DNA of 64,000 nucleotides from Microbacterium oxydans. GTDB lineage: Bacteria > Actinomycetota > Actinomycetes > Actinomycetales > Microbacteriaceae. The stretch spans positions 124,001 to 188,000 of the forward strand of contig NZ_CP092891.1 in assembly GCF_026559675.1 (NCBI RefSeq), written 5' to 3'. Shown here piece after piece: positions 8,924-17,905 of the stretch. The translations under genes and the position numbers were made by a program. Position 1 is the stretch's first letter. Every line of letters begins with the position of its first letter. The notes below the pieces were generated by a model. The model worked only from the letters and a program-made list of their open reading frames with translations. It did no database searches and had not been told where the DNA came from.

Positions 8924-10210
8924 ATGCCAGGAATCGTTATCGTCGGCGTGCAGTGGGGCGACGAAGGAAAGGGCAAGGCCACCGATCTTCTCGGTGAGCG
9001 CACCGACTGGGTGGTGAAGTTCAACGGCGGCAACAACGCCGGGCACACCGTCGTGGTGGGCGACGAGAAGTACGCGCTGCACCTGCTGCCCTCCGGCATC
9101 CTCTCTCCCGGGGTCAACCCGGTCATCGGCAACGGCGTCGTCATCGACCTCGAGGTGCTGTTCTCCGAGCTGGAGGCCCTGTCCGCCCGCGGCATCGACG
9201 TGTCGCGGCTCAAGGTCAGCGCCAACGCGCACATCATCACGCAGTACCACCGCACGCTCGACAAGGTCACCGAGCGCTTCCTCGGCAAGCGCAACATCGG
9301 CACCACGGGCCGCGGCATCGGCCCGGCGTACGCCGACAAGATCAACCGCGTCGGCATCCGTGTGCAGGACCTGTTCGACGAGAACATCCTGCGTCAGAAG
9401 GTCGAGGGTGCGCTCGATCAGAAGAACCACCTGCTGGTGAAGGTGTTCAACCGCCGCGCGGTGACCTGCGACGAGATCGTCGAAGACCTCCTGTCGTACG
9501 CCGAGCGCCTGCGGCCGATGGTCGCCGACACCGGCTACCTGATCGCCGAGGCCCTGGACCGCGGCGAGGTCGTCGTGTTCGAGGGCGGCCAGGCGACCAT
9601 GCTCGACATCGATCACGGCACCTACCCGTTCGTGACCTCGTCGTCCGCCACCGCGGGCGGAGCCTCGACCGGTGCCGGCGTCGGCCCCGGTGCGCTCGAC
9701 CGCATCGTCGGCATCGTCAAGGCGTACACGACCCGCGTCGGCTCGGGTCCGTTCCCGACCGAGCTCTTCGACGAGCAGGGTGAGTGGCTGCGCAAGCAGG
9801 GCTTCGAGTTCGGCACCACCACCGGCCGTCCGCGCCGGGTGGGCTGGTACGACGCCCCGATCACGCGCTACGCGACGCGCATCAACGGCATCACGGACCT
9901 GGTGCTCACCAAGCTCGACATCCTCACCGGACTCGAGCAGATCCCCGTGTGCGTCGCCTACGACGTCGACGGCGAGCGCTTCGACGAGGTGCCGGTGAAC
10001 CAGACCGACTTCCACCACGCGAAGCCGATCCTGGAGTACTTCCCCGGCTGGAACGAGGACATCTCGGTCGCGCGCACCTTCGAGGACCTGCCGCAGAACG
10101 CGCAGGACTACGTGCTCGCGCTCGAGAAGATGAGCAACACCCGCATCTCGGTGATCGGCGTCGGCCCCGAGCGCGACCAGGTCATCGTCCGCCACGATCT
10201 GCTCGACTGA
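8924..10210 (+). CDS. purA: Adenylosuccinate synthetase
   Basis: This 428-residue protein matches PurA along its length. It has GDEGKGK at the amino end (GTP/IMP loop), [19 protein letters not shown], and the carboxyl-terminal [13 protein letters not shown] (GTP and Asp binding). It catalyses IMP + Asp + GTP to adenylosuccinate in AMP synthesis, in the cytosol. A strong AGGGGGG site precedes the ATG. A TAAGAT -10-like element at 8853-8858 suggests a leader of about 60 bases. The downstream lactonase-like gene begins 11 bases after the stop. Confidence 0.97.
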   Translation: MPGIVIVGVQWGDEGKGKATDLLGERTDWVVKFNGGNNAGHTVVVGDEKYALHLLPSGILSPGVNPVIGNGVVIDLEVLFSELEALSARGIDVSRLKVSANAHIITQYHRTLDKVTERFLGKRNIGTTGRGIGPAYADKINRVGIRVQDLFDENILRQKVEGALDQKNHLLVKVFNRRAVTCDEIVEDLLSYAERLRPMVADTGYLIAEALDRGEVVVFEGGQATMLDIDHGTYPFVTSSSATAGGASTGAGVGPGALDRIVGIVKAYTTRVGSGPFPTELFDEQGEWLRKQGFEFGTTTGRPRRVGWYDAPITRYATRINGITDLVLTKLDILTGLEQIPVCVAYDVDGERFDEVPVNQTDFHHAKPILEYFPGWNEDISVARTFEDLPQNAQDYVLALEKMSNTRISVIGVGPERDQVIVRHDLLD

Positions 10211-10221
10211 TCCGGCCCGCC

Positions 10222-11331
10222 ATGACGCGATTCTGGCTCGGCGGCTACGGTGCCGCGATGGATGGTTCGGCCGACGGCGTCGGCCTGCTCGCGGGTGACG
10301 AGGGTCGTGAGGCCAGCACGCTCGCCTACCGCGGCGCGGTCGTGCAGACGCCGTCGCCGTCGTGGTTGGCGCAGCATCCGTCCCTCGACGTCGTCTACGC
10401 GGCGCTCGAGGGCGACGCGGCCGTGCAGGCCTTCGCGCGCACGGGGGAGTCCGCCCTCACCCCGCTGGGTCCGCCCGCCGCGGTGGGCCAGTACGTCTGC
10501 CATGTCGCCGTCGCGCCGAACGGCTCGTCCCTGGTCGCCAGCTGCTACGGCGACGGACGTGTGGTGCGCTTCGGCCTCGACGCGGACGGCCGTATCGTGC
10601 CCGCGAAGCCGGATGCCGCGGCCGCACTCCGCGCGGCGCTGTTCGGCGACGACGTGGATCCGGATGCTCCGGCCGCGACTCCTCCCGGAGACGGCGTCGC
10701 CGCGGTCGATCCGTACGCGGTCGGCGGGGAGCGCACCTCGCACGCGCACGCCGCCGCCTACCTGCCGGACGGCCGTGTCGCGACCACCGACCTCGGCTTC
10801 GACCTGGTGCGGATCTGGCGTCAGAGCGGCAGCGGGCTCGTCCTCGACCACGAGGTCGTGCTCCCGCTCGGCACAGGCCCGCGGCACATGGTCCTCCACC
10901 CCAGCGGGCACCTGCACATCGTCACCGAGTACTCGTGCGAGGTGTTCACGCTGGCAGCCGCGCCGGACGGCACCTGGAGCGTCGTGTCGTCGACCCTGTC
11001 GAGCCCGATCGCCCAGGTCGGCACCGATTTCCCGGCCGAGCTCGCCCGCTCGCGCGACGGACAGTTCCTCTACACGGCCCTGCGCGGCAGCAACACGATC
11101 GCGGCGCTGCGCGTGCGCGGCGGAGGCGAAGCGCTGGAGTCCGTGGCGCTCGCCGATTCGGGCGTCGACTGGCCGCGGCACCACCTGGTGCACGAGGGCA
11201 AGATGCTCGTCGCCGGACAGCGCTCCGACACCATCACGCTGCTCGACCTCGACGAGCGTACGGGCGCGCCGCTCGGCATCCGCCACGAGGCGCAGGTGCC
11301 CACGCCGACGCACTTCCTCCCCGTCCGCTGA
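10222..11331 (+). CDS. Lactonase/6-phosphogluconolactonase-like beta-propeller protein
   Basis: This 369-residue protein has repeated beta-propeller blades and the YbhE/Pgl-type motifs HAHAAAYLPDGR, GTGPRHMVLHPSG and SRDGQFLY. Members hydrolyse 6-phosphogluconolactone or are uncharacterised lactonases; the cytosolic location is inferred from lack of a signal peptide. No ribosome site is visible, and the gene starts 11 bases after purA, so it is probably translated by coupling with purA. An insertion of about 30 residues (around 140-175, rich in Asp/Pro/Ala) is unlike canonical Pgl. Metabolic role not certain. Confidence 0.75.
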   Translation: MTRFWLGGYGAAMDGSADGVGLLAGDEGREASTLAYRGAVVQTPSPSWLAQHPSLDVVYAALEGDAAVQAFARTGESALTPLGPPAAVGQYVCHVAVAPNGSSLVASCYGDGRVVRFGLDADGRIVPAKPDAAAALRAALFGDDVDPDAPAATPPGDGVAAVDPYAVGGERTSHAHAAAYLPDGRVATTDLGFDLVRIWRQSGSGLVLDHEVVLPLGTGPRHMVLHPSGHLHIVTEYSCEVFTLAAAPDGTWSVVSSTLSSPIAQVGTDFPAELARSRDGQFLYTALRGSNTIAALRVRGGGEALESVALADSGVDWPRHHLVHEGKMLVAGQRSDTITLLDLDERTGAPLGIRHEAQVPTPTHFLPVR

Positions 11332-11394
11332 CGGCGGTCGGGCGGCGCGGCGGAGGCAGCCCTCCATTCAGAGCGGTGACTCCGCGCCATCCGC

Positions 11395-11425
11395 TTGACC
11401 TCAACCTCACTTGAGGTTCTAGCGT
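11395..11425 (+). promoter_or_regulatory. SoxR/MerR-type promoter of the MFS pump
   Basis: A -35 TTGACC (11395-11400) and -10 TAGCGT (11420-11425) are separated by 19 bp, the long spacer typical of MerR-family activated promoters. An inverted repeat ACCTCAA-N6-TTGAGGT (11398-11417) fills the spacer and closely resembles the known SoxR box. The ATG lies 7 bases after the -10, so the mRNA is probably leaderless. No soxR gene is in the window. Confidence 0.75.
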
Positions 11426-11432
11426 CGTCTCC

Positions 11433-12830
11433 ATGACCTCGGAGACCGGACAGGTGTCGACCCCGGATGCGGCCGCACCGCGCATCGTGAGCAGTGAGTA
11501 CCTCTGGATCACGATCGGCGCGTGCGCGCTTGTGTTCCTGGGGGCGTTCGAGTCCCTGGCGGTGACGACCGTGATGCCGACGGTGAGCGCCGACCTCGGG
11601 GGCGACCGGTTGTACGCGCTCGCGTTCGCCGGGCCGCTGGCCACCGGGGTCATCGGCATGGTGATCGCGGGGAACTGGGCCGACCGGCGCGGTCCCGTCG
11701 CCCCGCTGTACACGGCTGTCGCGATGTTCATCGTGGGGCTGCTGATCGCGGGTCTCGCGCCGAACATGGAGGTGCTCGTCGCCGGGCGCTTCGCCCAGGG
11801 GCTCGGCAGCGGTGGGCTGATGGTGGCGCTCTACGTGGTGGTCGCCCGCGTCTACCCGCAGGCGCTCCATCCGGCGATCTTCGCGGGGTTCGCGGCCGCC
11901 TGGGTCATCCCCTCGCTCATCGGTCCGACGGTCGCGGGGCTCGTGACCGAGCTCTGGAGCTGGCACTGGGTCTTCCTCGGCGTCGTGATCCTGGTGCTCG
12001 TCGCGCTGCTGATGGTGATCCCCGCGCTCCGCGGTCTCGCGAACGAGGGGGATCCCGCCACCCCGTGGGCGTTCGGGCGCCTCGGCTGGTCGGTGCTCGC
12101 CGCCGTCGCCGTGCTCGCGCTGAACCTCGTCGGCGACATCCCCGGTGTCGGACCCGTGCTCGCCACCGTCGCCGTGGTGGTCGCGCTGATCGCCGTGCGG
12201 CCGCTGGTGCCCCGGGGCACCCTTCGCGCGCGACGGGGTCTGCCCTCCGTGATCCTCGTCCGCGGCGTCGCGGCGGCAGGGTTCTTCGGGGCGCAGGTCT
12301 ACCTGCCCTATCTCCTCACCGATCGCTACGAGCTCACGCCGACGCTCGCAGGCCTCGCCCTCACCGGGGGTGCCCTCGCCTGGTCCGCGGCTGCGACGGT
12401 GCAGGGACGGATGGGCGCTCGTCTCTCCAGCGTGGCCGCGGTGCGTCTCGGCACGGTCCTCGTACTGCTCGGGATCCTGCTGACTCTCGCGACCGCCGGC
12501 TTCGGCTGGGACGCTCTGGTCGTGGCCGTCGCCTGGGCGATCTCCGGGATGGGGATGGGACTGATGAGCCCGCGCACCAGCGCCCTCACGCTCGCGATGT
12601 CCACGCCGGAGACCCAGGGGTTCAACAGCGGCGCCATGACCGTCGCCGACTCGTTCGGGAGCGCCCTCGCGCTCGCCGTCACCGGAACGCTGTTCACCGC
12701 GCTGGCCGCTGCCGATCCGTTCCTCGGGGTGTTCGCGCTCGCCGCAGTGGTCGCCTTCGCCGCGGCGGTCCTCGCTCCACGGATCCGCGTCGCCTCCGAC
12801 GCGACGGACGCCGCGGCCGAGGAGCACTGA
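11433..12830 (+). CDS. MFS multidrug-type efflux transporter
   Basis: This 465-residue protein has about 12-14 membrane helices. It has the MFS motif A region GNWADRRGPVAPL after helix 2 and a motif C-like WVIPSLIGPTVAG in helix 5. The amino-terminal EYLWITIGACALVFLGAFESLAVTTVMPTV is typical of EmrB/QacA-like drug exporters. There is no leader ribosome site: the start codon is at the predicted transcription start of a SoxR-box promoter, which suggests induction by redox-active compounds. The substrate is inferred only by that context. Confidence 0.85.
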   Translation: MTSETGQVSTPDAAAPRIVSSEYLWITIGACALVFLGAFESLAVTTVMPTVSADLGGDRLYALAFAGPLATGVIGMVIAGNWADRRGPVAPLYTAVAMFIVGLLIAGLAPNMEVLVAGRFAQGLGSGGLMVALYVVVARVYPQALHPAIFAGFAAAWVIPSLIGPTVAGLVTELWSWHWVFLGVVILVLVALLMVIPALRGLANEGDPATPWAFGRLGWSVLAAVAVLALNLVGDIPGVGPVLATVAVVVALIAVRPLVPRGTLRARRGLPSVILVRGVAAAGFFGAQVYLPYLLTDRYELTPTLAGLALTGGALAWSAAATVQGRMGARLSSVAAVRLGTVLVLLGILLTLATAGFGWDALVVAVAWAISGMGMGLMSPRTSALTLAMSTPETQGFNSGAMTVADSFGSALALAVTGTLFTALAAADPFLGVFALAAVVAFAAAVLAPRIRVASDATDAAAEEH

Positions 12831-12845
12831 GCGTCGCGCGCTGAT

Positions 12846-12904
12846 TTGCGCGGCTGGGGCCGCATCCGTACTCTGATGAACGGTGTTCAGGTGAACACCG
12901 TTCA
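12846..12904 (+). promoter_or_regulatory. bioY promoter with tandem BioQ-like operator
   Basis: TTGCGC (12846-12851), 17 bp, and TACTCT (12869-12874) form the promoter. Just downstream, TGAACGGTGTTCA (12877-12889) and TGAACACCGTTCA (12892-12904) are inverted copies of a 13-bp palindrome split by GG. The TGAAC-N3-GTTCA form matches the motif I recall for the TetR-type repressor BioQ in corynebacteria and mycobacteria. It covers the transcription start, as expected for repression. Confidence 0.75.
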
Positions 12905-12917
12905 GGAAGGAATCCCG

Positions 12918-13511
12918 ATGACCGCTTCACCCCGCGACACCAGTGCGACCCTCGGCCGCGTGGCCGTGTTCGCCGCCCTCATCATCGTGCTCGGGACCGT
13001 CGTCGTCCCCCTCCCCAGCGGCGTCCCGATCACGGGGCAGACCCTCGGCGTGATGCTCGCGGGTCTCATCCTCGGCCCGCGCATCGCGCCGTTGTCCATC
13101 GCGCTGGTGCTCGCCCTCGCCGCCGTCGGTCTCCCCGTGCTGGCGGGTGGACGCGGCGGGCTCGGCGTCTTCGTCGGACCGACCGTGGGGTACATGATCG
13201 GCTGGATCGCCGCCGTCGTCGTGATCGGTCTCATCATGCGCACCGGGCGCTTCACCTGGTGGCGTTCGGCGCTTGCGGCGCTGGTCGGCGGCGTGCTCGT
13301 AGTGTACGCGTTCGGCATCCCCGTCCAGGCGCTCGTGACGGGCGTCCCGCTCGACCTCACGGCGCTGTCGAGCCTCGCCTTCCTCCCCGGCGACCTGATC
13401 AAGGTGACGGCGGCGACGCTCGTCGTCGTGGCCCTGCGCCGCGCCTACCCGCGTGCTTTCGCCGACCGTCGCCCGGTCGCCGCCGCCACTCCGGGACCCG
13501 CCGCGGCCTGA
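12918..13511 (+). CDS. bioY: BioY biotin transporter substrate-binding (S) component
   Basis: This 197-residue protein has six hydrophobic segments and the BioY signature (PLPSGVPITGQTLGVMLAG, then GGRGGLGVFVGPTVGYMIG). BioY captures biotin in the membrane and works with ECF energising subunits BioM/BioN, which are not adjacent here and must lie elsewhere or be shared. AGGAAGGA precedes the ATG. Control is probably by biotin level through the operator at 12877-12904. The carboxyl end is Ala/Pro rich. Confidence 0.95.
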   Translation: MTASPRDTSATLGRVAVFAALIIVLGTVVVPLPSGVPITGQTLGVMLAGLILGPRIAPLSIALVLALAAVGLPVLAGGRGGLGVFVGPTVGYMIGWIAAVVVIGLIMRTGRFTWWRSALAALVGGVLVVYAFGIPVQALVTGVPLDLTALSSLAFLPGDLIKVTAATLVVVALRRAYPRAFADRRPVAAATPGPAAA

Positions 13512-13640
13512 CCCTCCGACGGCCGGTTCCGACCGTCCGCTCCGTTCCGCCACGCCGGGTCGGGAACAAGTCGCCCGTGACTCGGCGTTGGGCTTGAGCG
13601 AGACTGGACGACGGAACCGGCCGACGGAGAGGTGCCAGGC

Positions 13641-15077
13641 ATGACTGCTGCGGAGAAGACCGACGAGTACGACCTGATCGTCCTGGGCGGAGGGCCGGTG
13701 GGCGAGAACGTCGCCGACCGGGCCGTGCAGGGCGGACTCAGCGCGATCATCGTGGAGAGCGAGCTGGTCGGAGGTGAATGCTCCTACTGGGCGTGCATGC
13801 CCTCGAAGGCGCTGCTCCGCTCGGTGCAGGCGCTCCGGGCCGCGCAGCACGTGGCCGGTTCGTCGCAGGCGGTGACCGGGAAGCTCGACGTGCGGGCGGT
13901 GTTCGACCGCCGCGACTCGTTCACGAGCAACTGGTCCGACGACGGCCAGGTGAAGTGGCTCGACTCGGCCGGCATCGACCTGGCCCGGGGTCACGGCCGG
14001 ATCACGGGCGAGCGCGAGGTGACCGTGACGGATGCCGACGGGGCCGAGCGCGTGCTCCGCGCTCGGCATGCGGTCGCGATCAGCACCGGCTCGGATGCCG
14101 TGATCCCCCCGATCGACGGGCTCCGTGAGGCCTCCCCGTGGACCAGCCGGGAGGCGACCAGCGCCGAAGAGCTGCCGGAGAGCCTGGCGGTGATCGGCGG
14201 AGGTGTCGTCGCGGTCGAGATGGCCACGGCCTACGCGGCGCTCGGCTCGAAGGTCACCGTGATCGCCCGCAGCGGTCTGCTCGGCGGGATGGAGCCGTTC
14301 GCGGGCGAGCGTGTGGCCGCGGGGCTGAAGGAGCTCGGGGTGGACGTGCGCACCGGCACGGAGACGACATCCGTGCGCCGCGGTGCCGACGGCGTGACGA
14401 TCACCCTCGGGGACGGCGAGGAGATCACCGCGACGGAGGTGCTCGCCGCGACGGGACGGTCCGCCCGCAGCGGAGACATCGGACTCGACGTGGTCGGCCT
14501 GGAACCCGGCCGCTGGATCGAGACGGACGACACCCTGCGCGTCCCCGGCAACGACTGGCTGTACGCGGTCGGCGACGTGAACGGACGCGTGCTGCTCACG
14601 CACCAGGGGAAGTACCAGGCGCGTGCCGCCGGCGACGTGATCGTCGCGCGGGCGAAGGGCGCGGACGTGGACGACGCCCCGTGGGGCCGTCATGTCGCGA
14701 CGGCCGACCAGGCCGCGGTGCCGCAGGTCACGTTCTCGATCCCCGAGGTCGCCTCGGTCGGACTCACCGAGGCCGCCGCGCGCGACGCCGGCCGGGAGAT
14801 CCAGGTCGTCGACTACGACCTGGGCTGGGTCGCGGGAGCGAGTCTCTATGAAGACGGATTCGAGGGACAGGCGCGGCTCGTGATCGACACGGCGCGCGAC
14901 GTCGTGATCGGCGCCACGTTCGTCGGTCCCGAGGTGGCCGAGCTCGTGCACGCCGCCACGGTGGCGATCGTGGGCGAGGTGCCCATCGCCCGGCTGTGGC
15001 ACGCGGTGCCCTCGTATCCCACGATCAGCGAGATCTGGCTCCGGCTGCTGGAAGGGTACGGTCGCGACTCCGCGTGA
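13641..15077 (+). CDS. Pyridine nucleotide-disulfide oxidoreductase (dihydrolipoamide dehydrogenase/mercuric reductase-like)
   Basis: This 478-residue class I flavin disulfide reductase has an FAD motif GGGPVGENVADRA, the redox pair in GGECSYWACMPSK (CxxxxC), an NAD(P) motif VIGGGVVAVEMATAYAALG, and a carboxyl dimerisation domain ending with HAVPSYPTISE. In canonical members that tract carries the HxxPT catalytic His. The substrate is unknown: Lpd-like, MerA-like without an HMA domain, or a coenzyme/mycothione reductase paralogue. GGAGAGG precedes the ATG at 13641. It appears monocistronic. Confidence 0.85.
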   Translation: MTAAEKTDEYDLIVLGGGPVGENVADRAVQGGLSAIIVESELVGGECSYWACMPSKALLRSVQALRAAQHVAGSSQAVTGKLDVRAVFDRRDSFTSNWSDDGQVKWLDSAGIDLARGHGRITGEREVTVTDADGAERVLRARHAVAISTGSDAVIPPIDGLREASPWTSREATSAEELPESLAVIGGGVVAVEMATAYAALGSKVTVIARSGLLGGMEPFAGERVAAGLKELGVDVRTGTETTSVRRGADGVTITLGDGEEITATEVLAATGRSARSGDIGLDVVGLEPGRWIETDDTLRVPGNDWLYAVGDVNGRVLLTHQGKYQARAAGDVIVARAKGADVDDAPWGRHVATADQAAVPQVTFSIPEVASVGLTEAAARDAGREIQVVDYDLGWVAGASLYEDGFEGQARLVIDTARDVVIGATFVGPEVAELVHAATVAIVGEVPIARLWHAVPSYPTISEIWLRLLEGYGRDSA

Positions 15078-15219
15078 CCCCGCATCGGGGCAATCCGATC
15101 ACGGGATCGTGCCGAACAGGATCCGGATTGTTTCTCATATTGACGGCCGGGACGCAACCCTCGCCCCTGATGTCACAGCCGTCTTATACGCTCGAACCCA
15201 CATCCGAGGAGGCAGGACC

Positions 15220-15522
15220 ATGAAGGCTGTACTCGCAGGAACCGTCATCGCCGAAGCCGACGAGAGCGAACTCGTCCGCATCGAGGGGAACTGGTACTTC
15301 CCACCCGCATCCGTCGCACCCGGCGCGCTCGTCGAGAGCCCCACCCCGTACACCTGTCCGTGGAAGGGAGCGGCCCAGTACTTCTCGGTGCAGACCGACG
15401 GCGAACTCCACACCGACTACGCGTGGTCGTACCCGCACCCCTATCCCTCCGCGTTCGACCGTGTGGGCAAGGACTTCTCCGGGTACGTGGCCTTCGACCC
15501 CCGCGTCGAGGTCGGCCCGTAG
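15220..15522 (+). CDS. DUF427 domain protein
   Basis: This 100-residue single-domain protein matches DUF427 (for example YFPPASV, TPYTCPWKGAAQYFSV, WSYPHPYPSA, and GYVAFDPRVEV). The family is a small beta-barrel found in many actinobacteria; its function is not established. A GAGGAGG site precedes the ATG. A TTATAC at 15184-15189 may be the -10 element. Its length is normal for single-domain members. Confidence 0.9.
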   Translation: MKAVLAGTVIAEADESELVRIEGNWYFPPASVAPGALVESPTPYTCPWKGAAQYFSVQTDGELHTDYAWSYPHPYPSAFDRVGKDFSGYVAFDPRVEVGP

Positions 15523-15582
15523 CCGTCTGAAGAGCCAAGACTCGCCCGCTCTCGCATCGATCGACCGACTGGAGACCAGCCC

Positions 15583-16455
15583 ATGATCGAGTTCCGCAAC
15601 GTCACGAAGCGGTTCCCCGACGGCACCCTCGCCGTCGACGACTTCAGCCTCGTGCTGCCCTCTCGCAAGACCACCGTGTTCGTCGGCTCCTCCGGCTGCG
15701 GCAAGACCACCCTGCTGCGCATGATCAACCGCATGGTCGAGCCCACCTCCGGCGAGGTCGAGATCGACGGCGAGAGCGTGCTCGGCGGCGACCCGGTGGC
15801 TCTCCGTCGGCGCATCGGCTACGTCATGCAGAACTCCGGCCTGATGCCGCACTTCACCGTCATCGACAACGTGGCCACCGTGCTGCGACTCACCGGGGTG
15901 AAGAAGGCTGCGGCCCACCAGCGCGCGCGGGAGCTGCTCGACACGGTGGGCCTCGACCAGGCCCTCGCGGAGCGCTATCCCAGCCAGCTCTCCGGCGGTC
16001 AGCAGCAGCGTGTCGGCGTCGCGCGCGGCCTCGCCGCCGACCCGAACATCCTGCTCATGGACGAGCCCTTCGGCGCCGTCGACCCCATCGTGCGGGCCGA
16101 CCTGCAGCAGGAGACCATCCGTCTGCAGCACGAGCTCGACAAGACGGTCGTGTTCGTCACGCACGACATCGACGAGGCCTTCCTGCTCGGCGACCAGGTC
16201 GTCATCCTCGACAAGGGCGCGCGCATCGTGCAGGTGGGCAGCCCGAGCGAGATCATCGAGAACCCGGCCGACGACTTCGTGGCCGCGTTCATCGGCGCCG
16301 ACCGCGGCCGCCGCGCCCTGCACCTCAAGCAGACCCCGCGCGGCACGGTGGTCGTCGACTCCGAGGGGCGCACGCAGGGCTCGGTCGTCGACGTGCCGGA
16401 TGCCGTGACCGAGGCACTCCTCGACGAAGAGGGCGTCGCGGAGGGCGCTCCGTGA
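15583..16455 (+). CDS. Glycine betaine/carnitine/choline ABC transporter ATPase (OpuCA-like)
   Basis: This 290-residue ATPase has Walker A GSSGCGKTT, signature LSGGQQQRVGVARGL, Walker B ILLMDEPFGAVDP and switch His in FVTHD. The carboxyl extension after about residue 240 is short and lacks paired CBS domains, unlike the second betaine ATPase at 46920. It energises the two permeases that follow with 4-base overlaps. First gene of a four-gene import operon. Substrate class is inferred from the OpuC-type permeases and binding protein. Confidence 0.9.
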   Translation: MIEFRNVTKRFPDGTLAVDDFSLVLPSRKTTVFVGSSGCGKTTLLRMINRMVEPTSGEVEIDGESVLGGDPVALRRRIGYVMQNSGLMPHFTVIDNVATVLRLTGVKKAAAHQRARELLDTVGLDQALAERYPSQLSGGQQQRVGVARGLAADPNILLMDEPFGAVDPIVRADLQQETIRLQHELDKTVVFVTHDIDEAFLLGDQVVILDKGARIVQVGSPSEIIENPADDFVAAFIGADRGRRALHLKQTPRGTVVVDSEGRTQGSVVDVPDAVTEALLDEEGVAEGAP

Positions 16456-17135
16456 ACTGGGTCGTCGACAACCTCGGACTCATCCTCGAGCTGACGGTCG
16501 TCCACCTGCAGCAGAGCGCGATCGCGATCGTGCTCGGCTTCGTGCTGTCGCTGCCGCTGGGGTGGCTCGCCTGGCGCTACCAGCTGGTGAAGGGCCCGGT
16601 CATCGTCCTGACGGGCCTGTTGTACACGATCCCGTCCCTGGCGCTGCTGATCCTGCTGCCCGCCGTTGCCGGCTATCCGGCCCGCAGCCCCGTGAACCTC
16701 GTGATCGGCCTGACGATCTACGCGATCGCGATCCTGGTCCGCGCCGTGTCCGACGGTCTGGATTCGGTCGACCCCGCGATCCGGCAGTCCGCGACCGCGA
16801 TGGGCTACGGCGGGTTCCGTCGATTCTGGACGGTCGATTTCCCGCTCGCGGGCCCCGTGGTCCTCGCGGGACTCCGGGTGGCGGCCGTCAGCACGATCTC
16901 GCTCGCCACGGTCGGCATCCTGGTCGGCGTCACCAACCTCGGCTACCTGTTCGAGAACGGCCTGCAGCGCCGCATCCTCGCCGAGGTGTTCGCCGGAGTG
17001 ATCGCGGTCGTGGTGATCGCTCTCATCATCGACCTGCTGCTCCTGCTGCTGGGGCGCGCGCTGATGCCGTGGACCCGGGCGACGAAGCTCCCGTCGGCAA
17101 GCCGGCGGGCCCTGAGCGTGGAGGCCACCGCATGA
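16452..17135 (+). CDS. OpuC-type osmolyte ABC transporter permease
   Basis: This 227-residue permease starts at a GTG overlapping the ATPase stop by four bases. It has about five to six helices and the OpuCB/OpuCD-type tract GLLYTIPSLALLILLPAV, plus the cytoplasmic EAA-like loop ATAMGYGGFRRFWTVDFPLAGP that contacts the ATPase. It pairs with the next permease to make the membrane channel for betaine/choline/carnitine-type osmolytes. Confidence 0.9.
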   Translation: MNWVVDNLGLILELTVVHLQQSAIAIVLGFVLSLPLGWLAWRYQLVKGPVIVLTGLLYTIPSLALLILLPAVAGYPARSPVNLVIGLTIYAIAILVRAVSDGLDSVDPAIRQSATAMGYGGFRRFWTVDFPLAGPVVLAGLRVAAVSTISLATVGILVGVTNLGYLFENGLQRRILAEVFAGVIAVVVIALIIDLLLLLLGRALMPWTRATKLPSASRRALSVEATA

Positions 17136-17857
17136 ACGTCTTCACCGAGGCCCTCGCCTGGCTCTTCTCCCCCGACCGGTGGCAGGGCTCGTACTCGCTG
17201 CCCACCCTGTTCGGCCAGCACATGTACTACACCCTGGTCTCGGTGCTGATCGCCGCGGTCATCGCCGTCCCCATCGGCTGGCTCATCGGGCATACCGGCC
17301 GCGGACGCGAGGTCGCGGTCGCGGTCTCCGGTGCGGCGCGCGCGATCCCCTCGTTCGGACTGCTCGTGCTGCTCGTCCTGCTGCTGGGCGTCCTCCGTGT
17401 TCCCGAGGCCGCGATCATCACGTTCGTCCTGCTCGCGATCCCCTCGCTCCTCGCGGGCGCGTACACCGGGTTCGAGGCCATCGACCGGCGCGTGCTCGAC
17501 TCGGCGCGCGCGATGGGGATGACCGAGTGGCAGGTGTTCTGGAAGGTCGAGGTCCCCCTCGGCCTGCCGCTCCTCGTCGGCGGCATCCGCTCCGCGCTCC
17601 TCCAGGTGATCGCCACCGTGACGATCGCCGCGTGGGTCAACCTCGGCGGACTCGGCCAGCCGATCATCCAGGGCATCCCGCTGCGCAAGTTCGACCAGGT
17701 GCTCGGCGGGGCCATCCTCGTCGCCGTCCTGGCGCTCGTCGTCGACCTGATCTTCGCGCTCCTCCAGCGCGCCGCGGTTCCCGCCGGTGTGCGCGCCGCG
17801 CCGCGGAAGCGTCGATCGCGTACCGCTCTCAAGGCGACGGCCGCGGCCACCGCCTGA
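17132..17857 (+). CDS. OpuC-type osmolyte ABC transporter permease, second subunit
   Basis: This 241-residue permease overlaps the previous gene by ATGA. It has AARAIPSFGLLVLLVLLLG, an EAA loop ARAMGMTEWQVFWKVEVPLGLP, and a pore segment LLQVIATVTIAAWVNLGGLGQ. The carboxyl tail is basic (RKRRSR). Same importer as the flanking genes. Confidence 0.9.
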   Translation: MNVFTEALAWLFSPDRWQGSYSLPTLFGQHMYYTLVSVLIAAVIAVPIGWLIGHTGRGREVAVAVSGAARAIPSFGLLVLLVLLLGVLRVPEAAIITFVLLAIPSLLAGAYTGFEAIDRRVLDSARAMGMTEWQVFWKVEVPLGLPLLVGGIRSALLQVIATVTIAAWVNLGGLGQPIIQGIPLRKFDQVLGGAILVAVLALVVDLIFALLQRAAVPAGVRAAPRKRRSRTALKATAAATA

Positions 17858-17905
17858 CACCGACCCACAGCATCCATCCCGTTGTCCCAGAGAAGAGGAA
17901 GTCCC

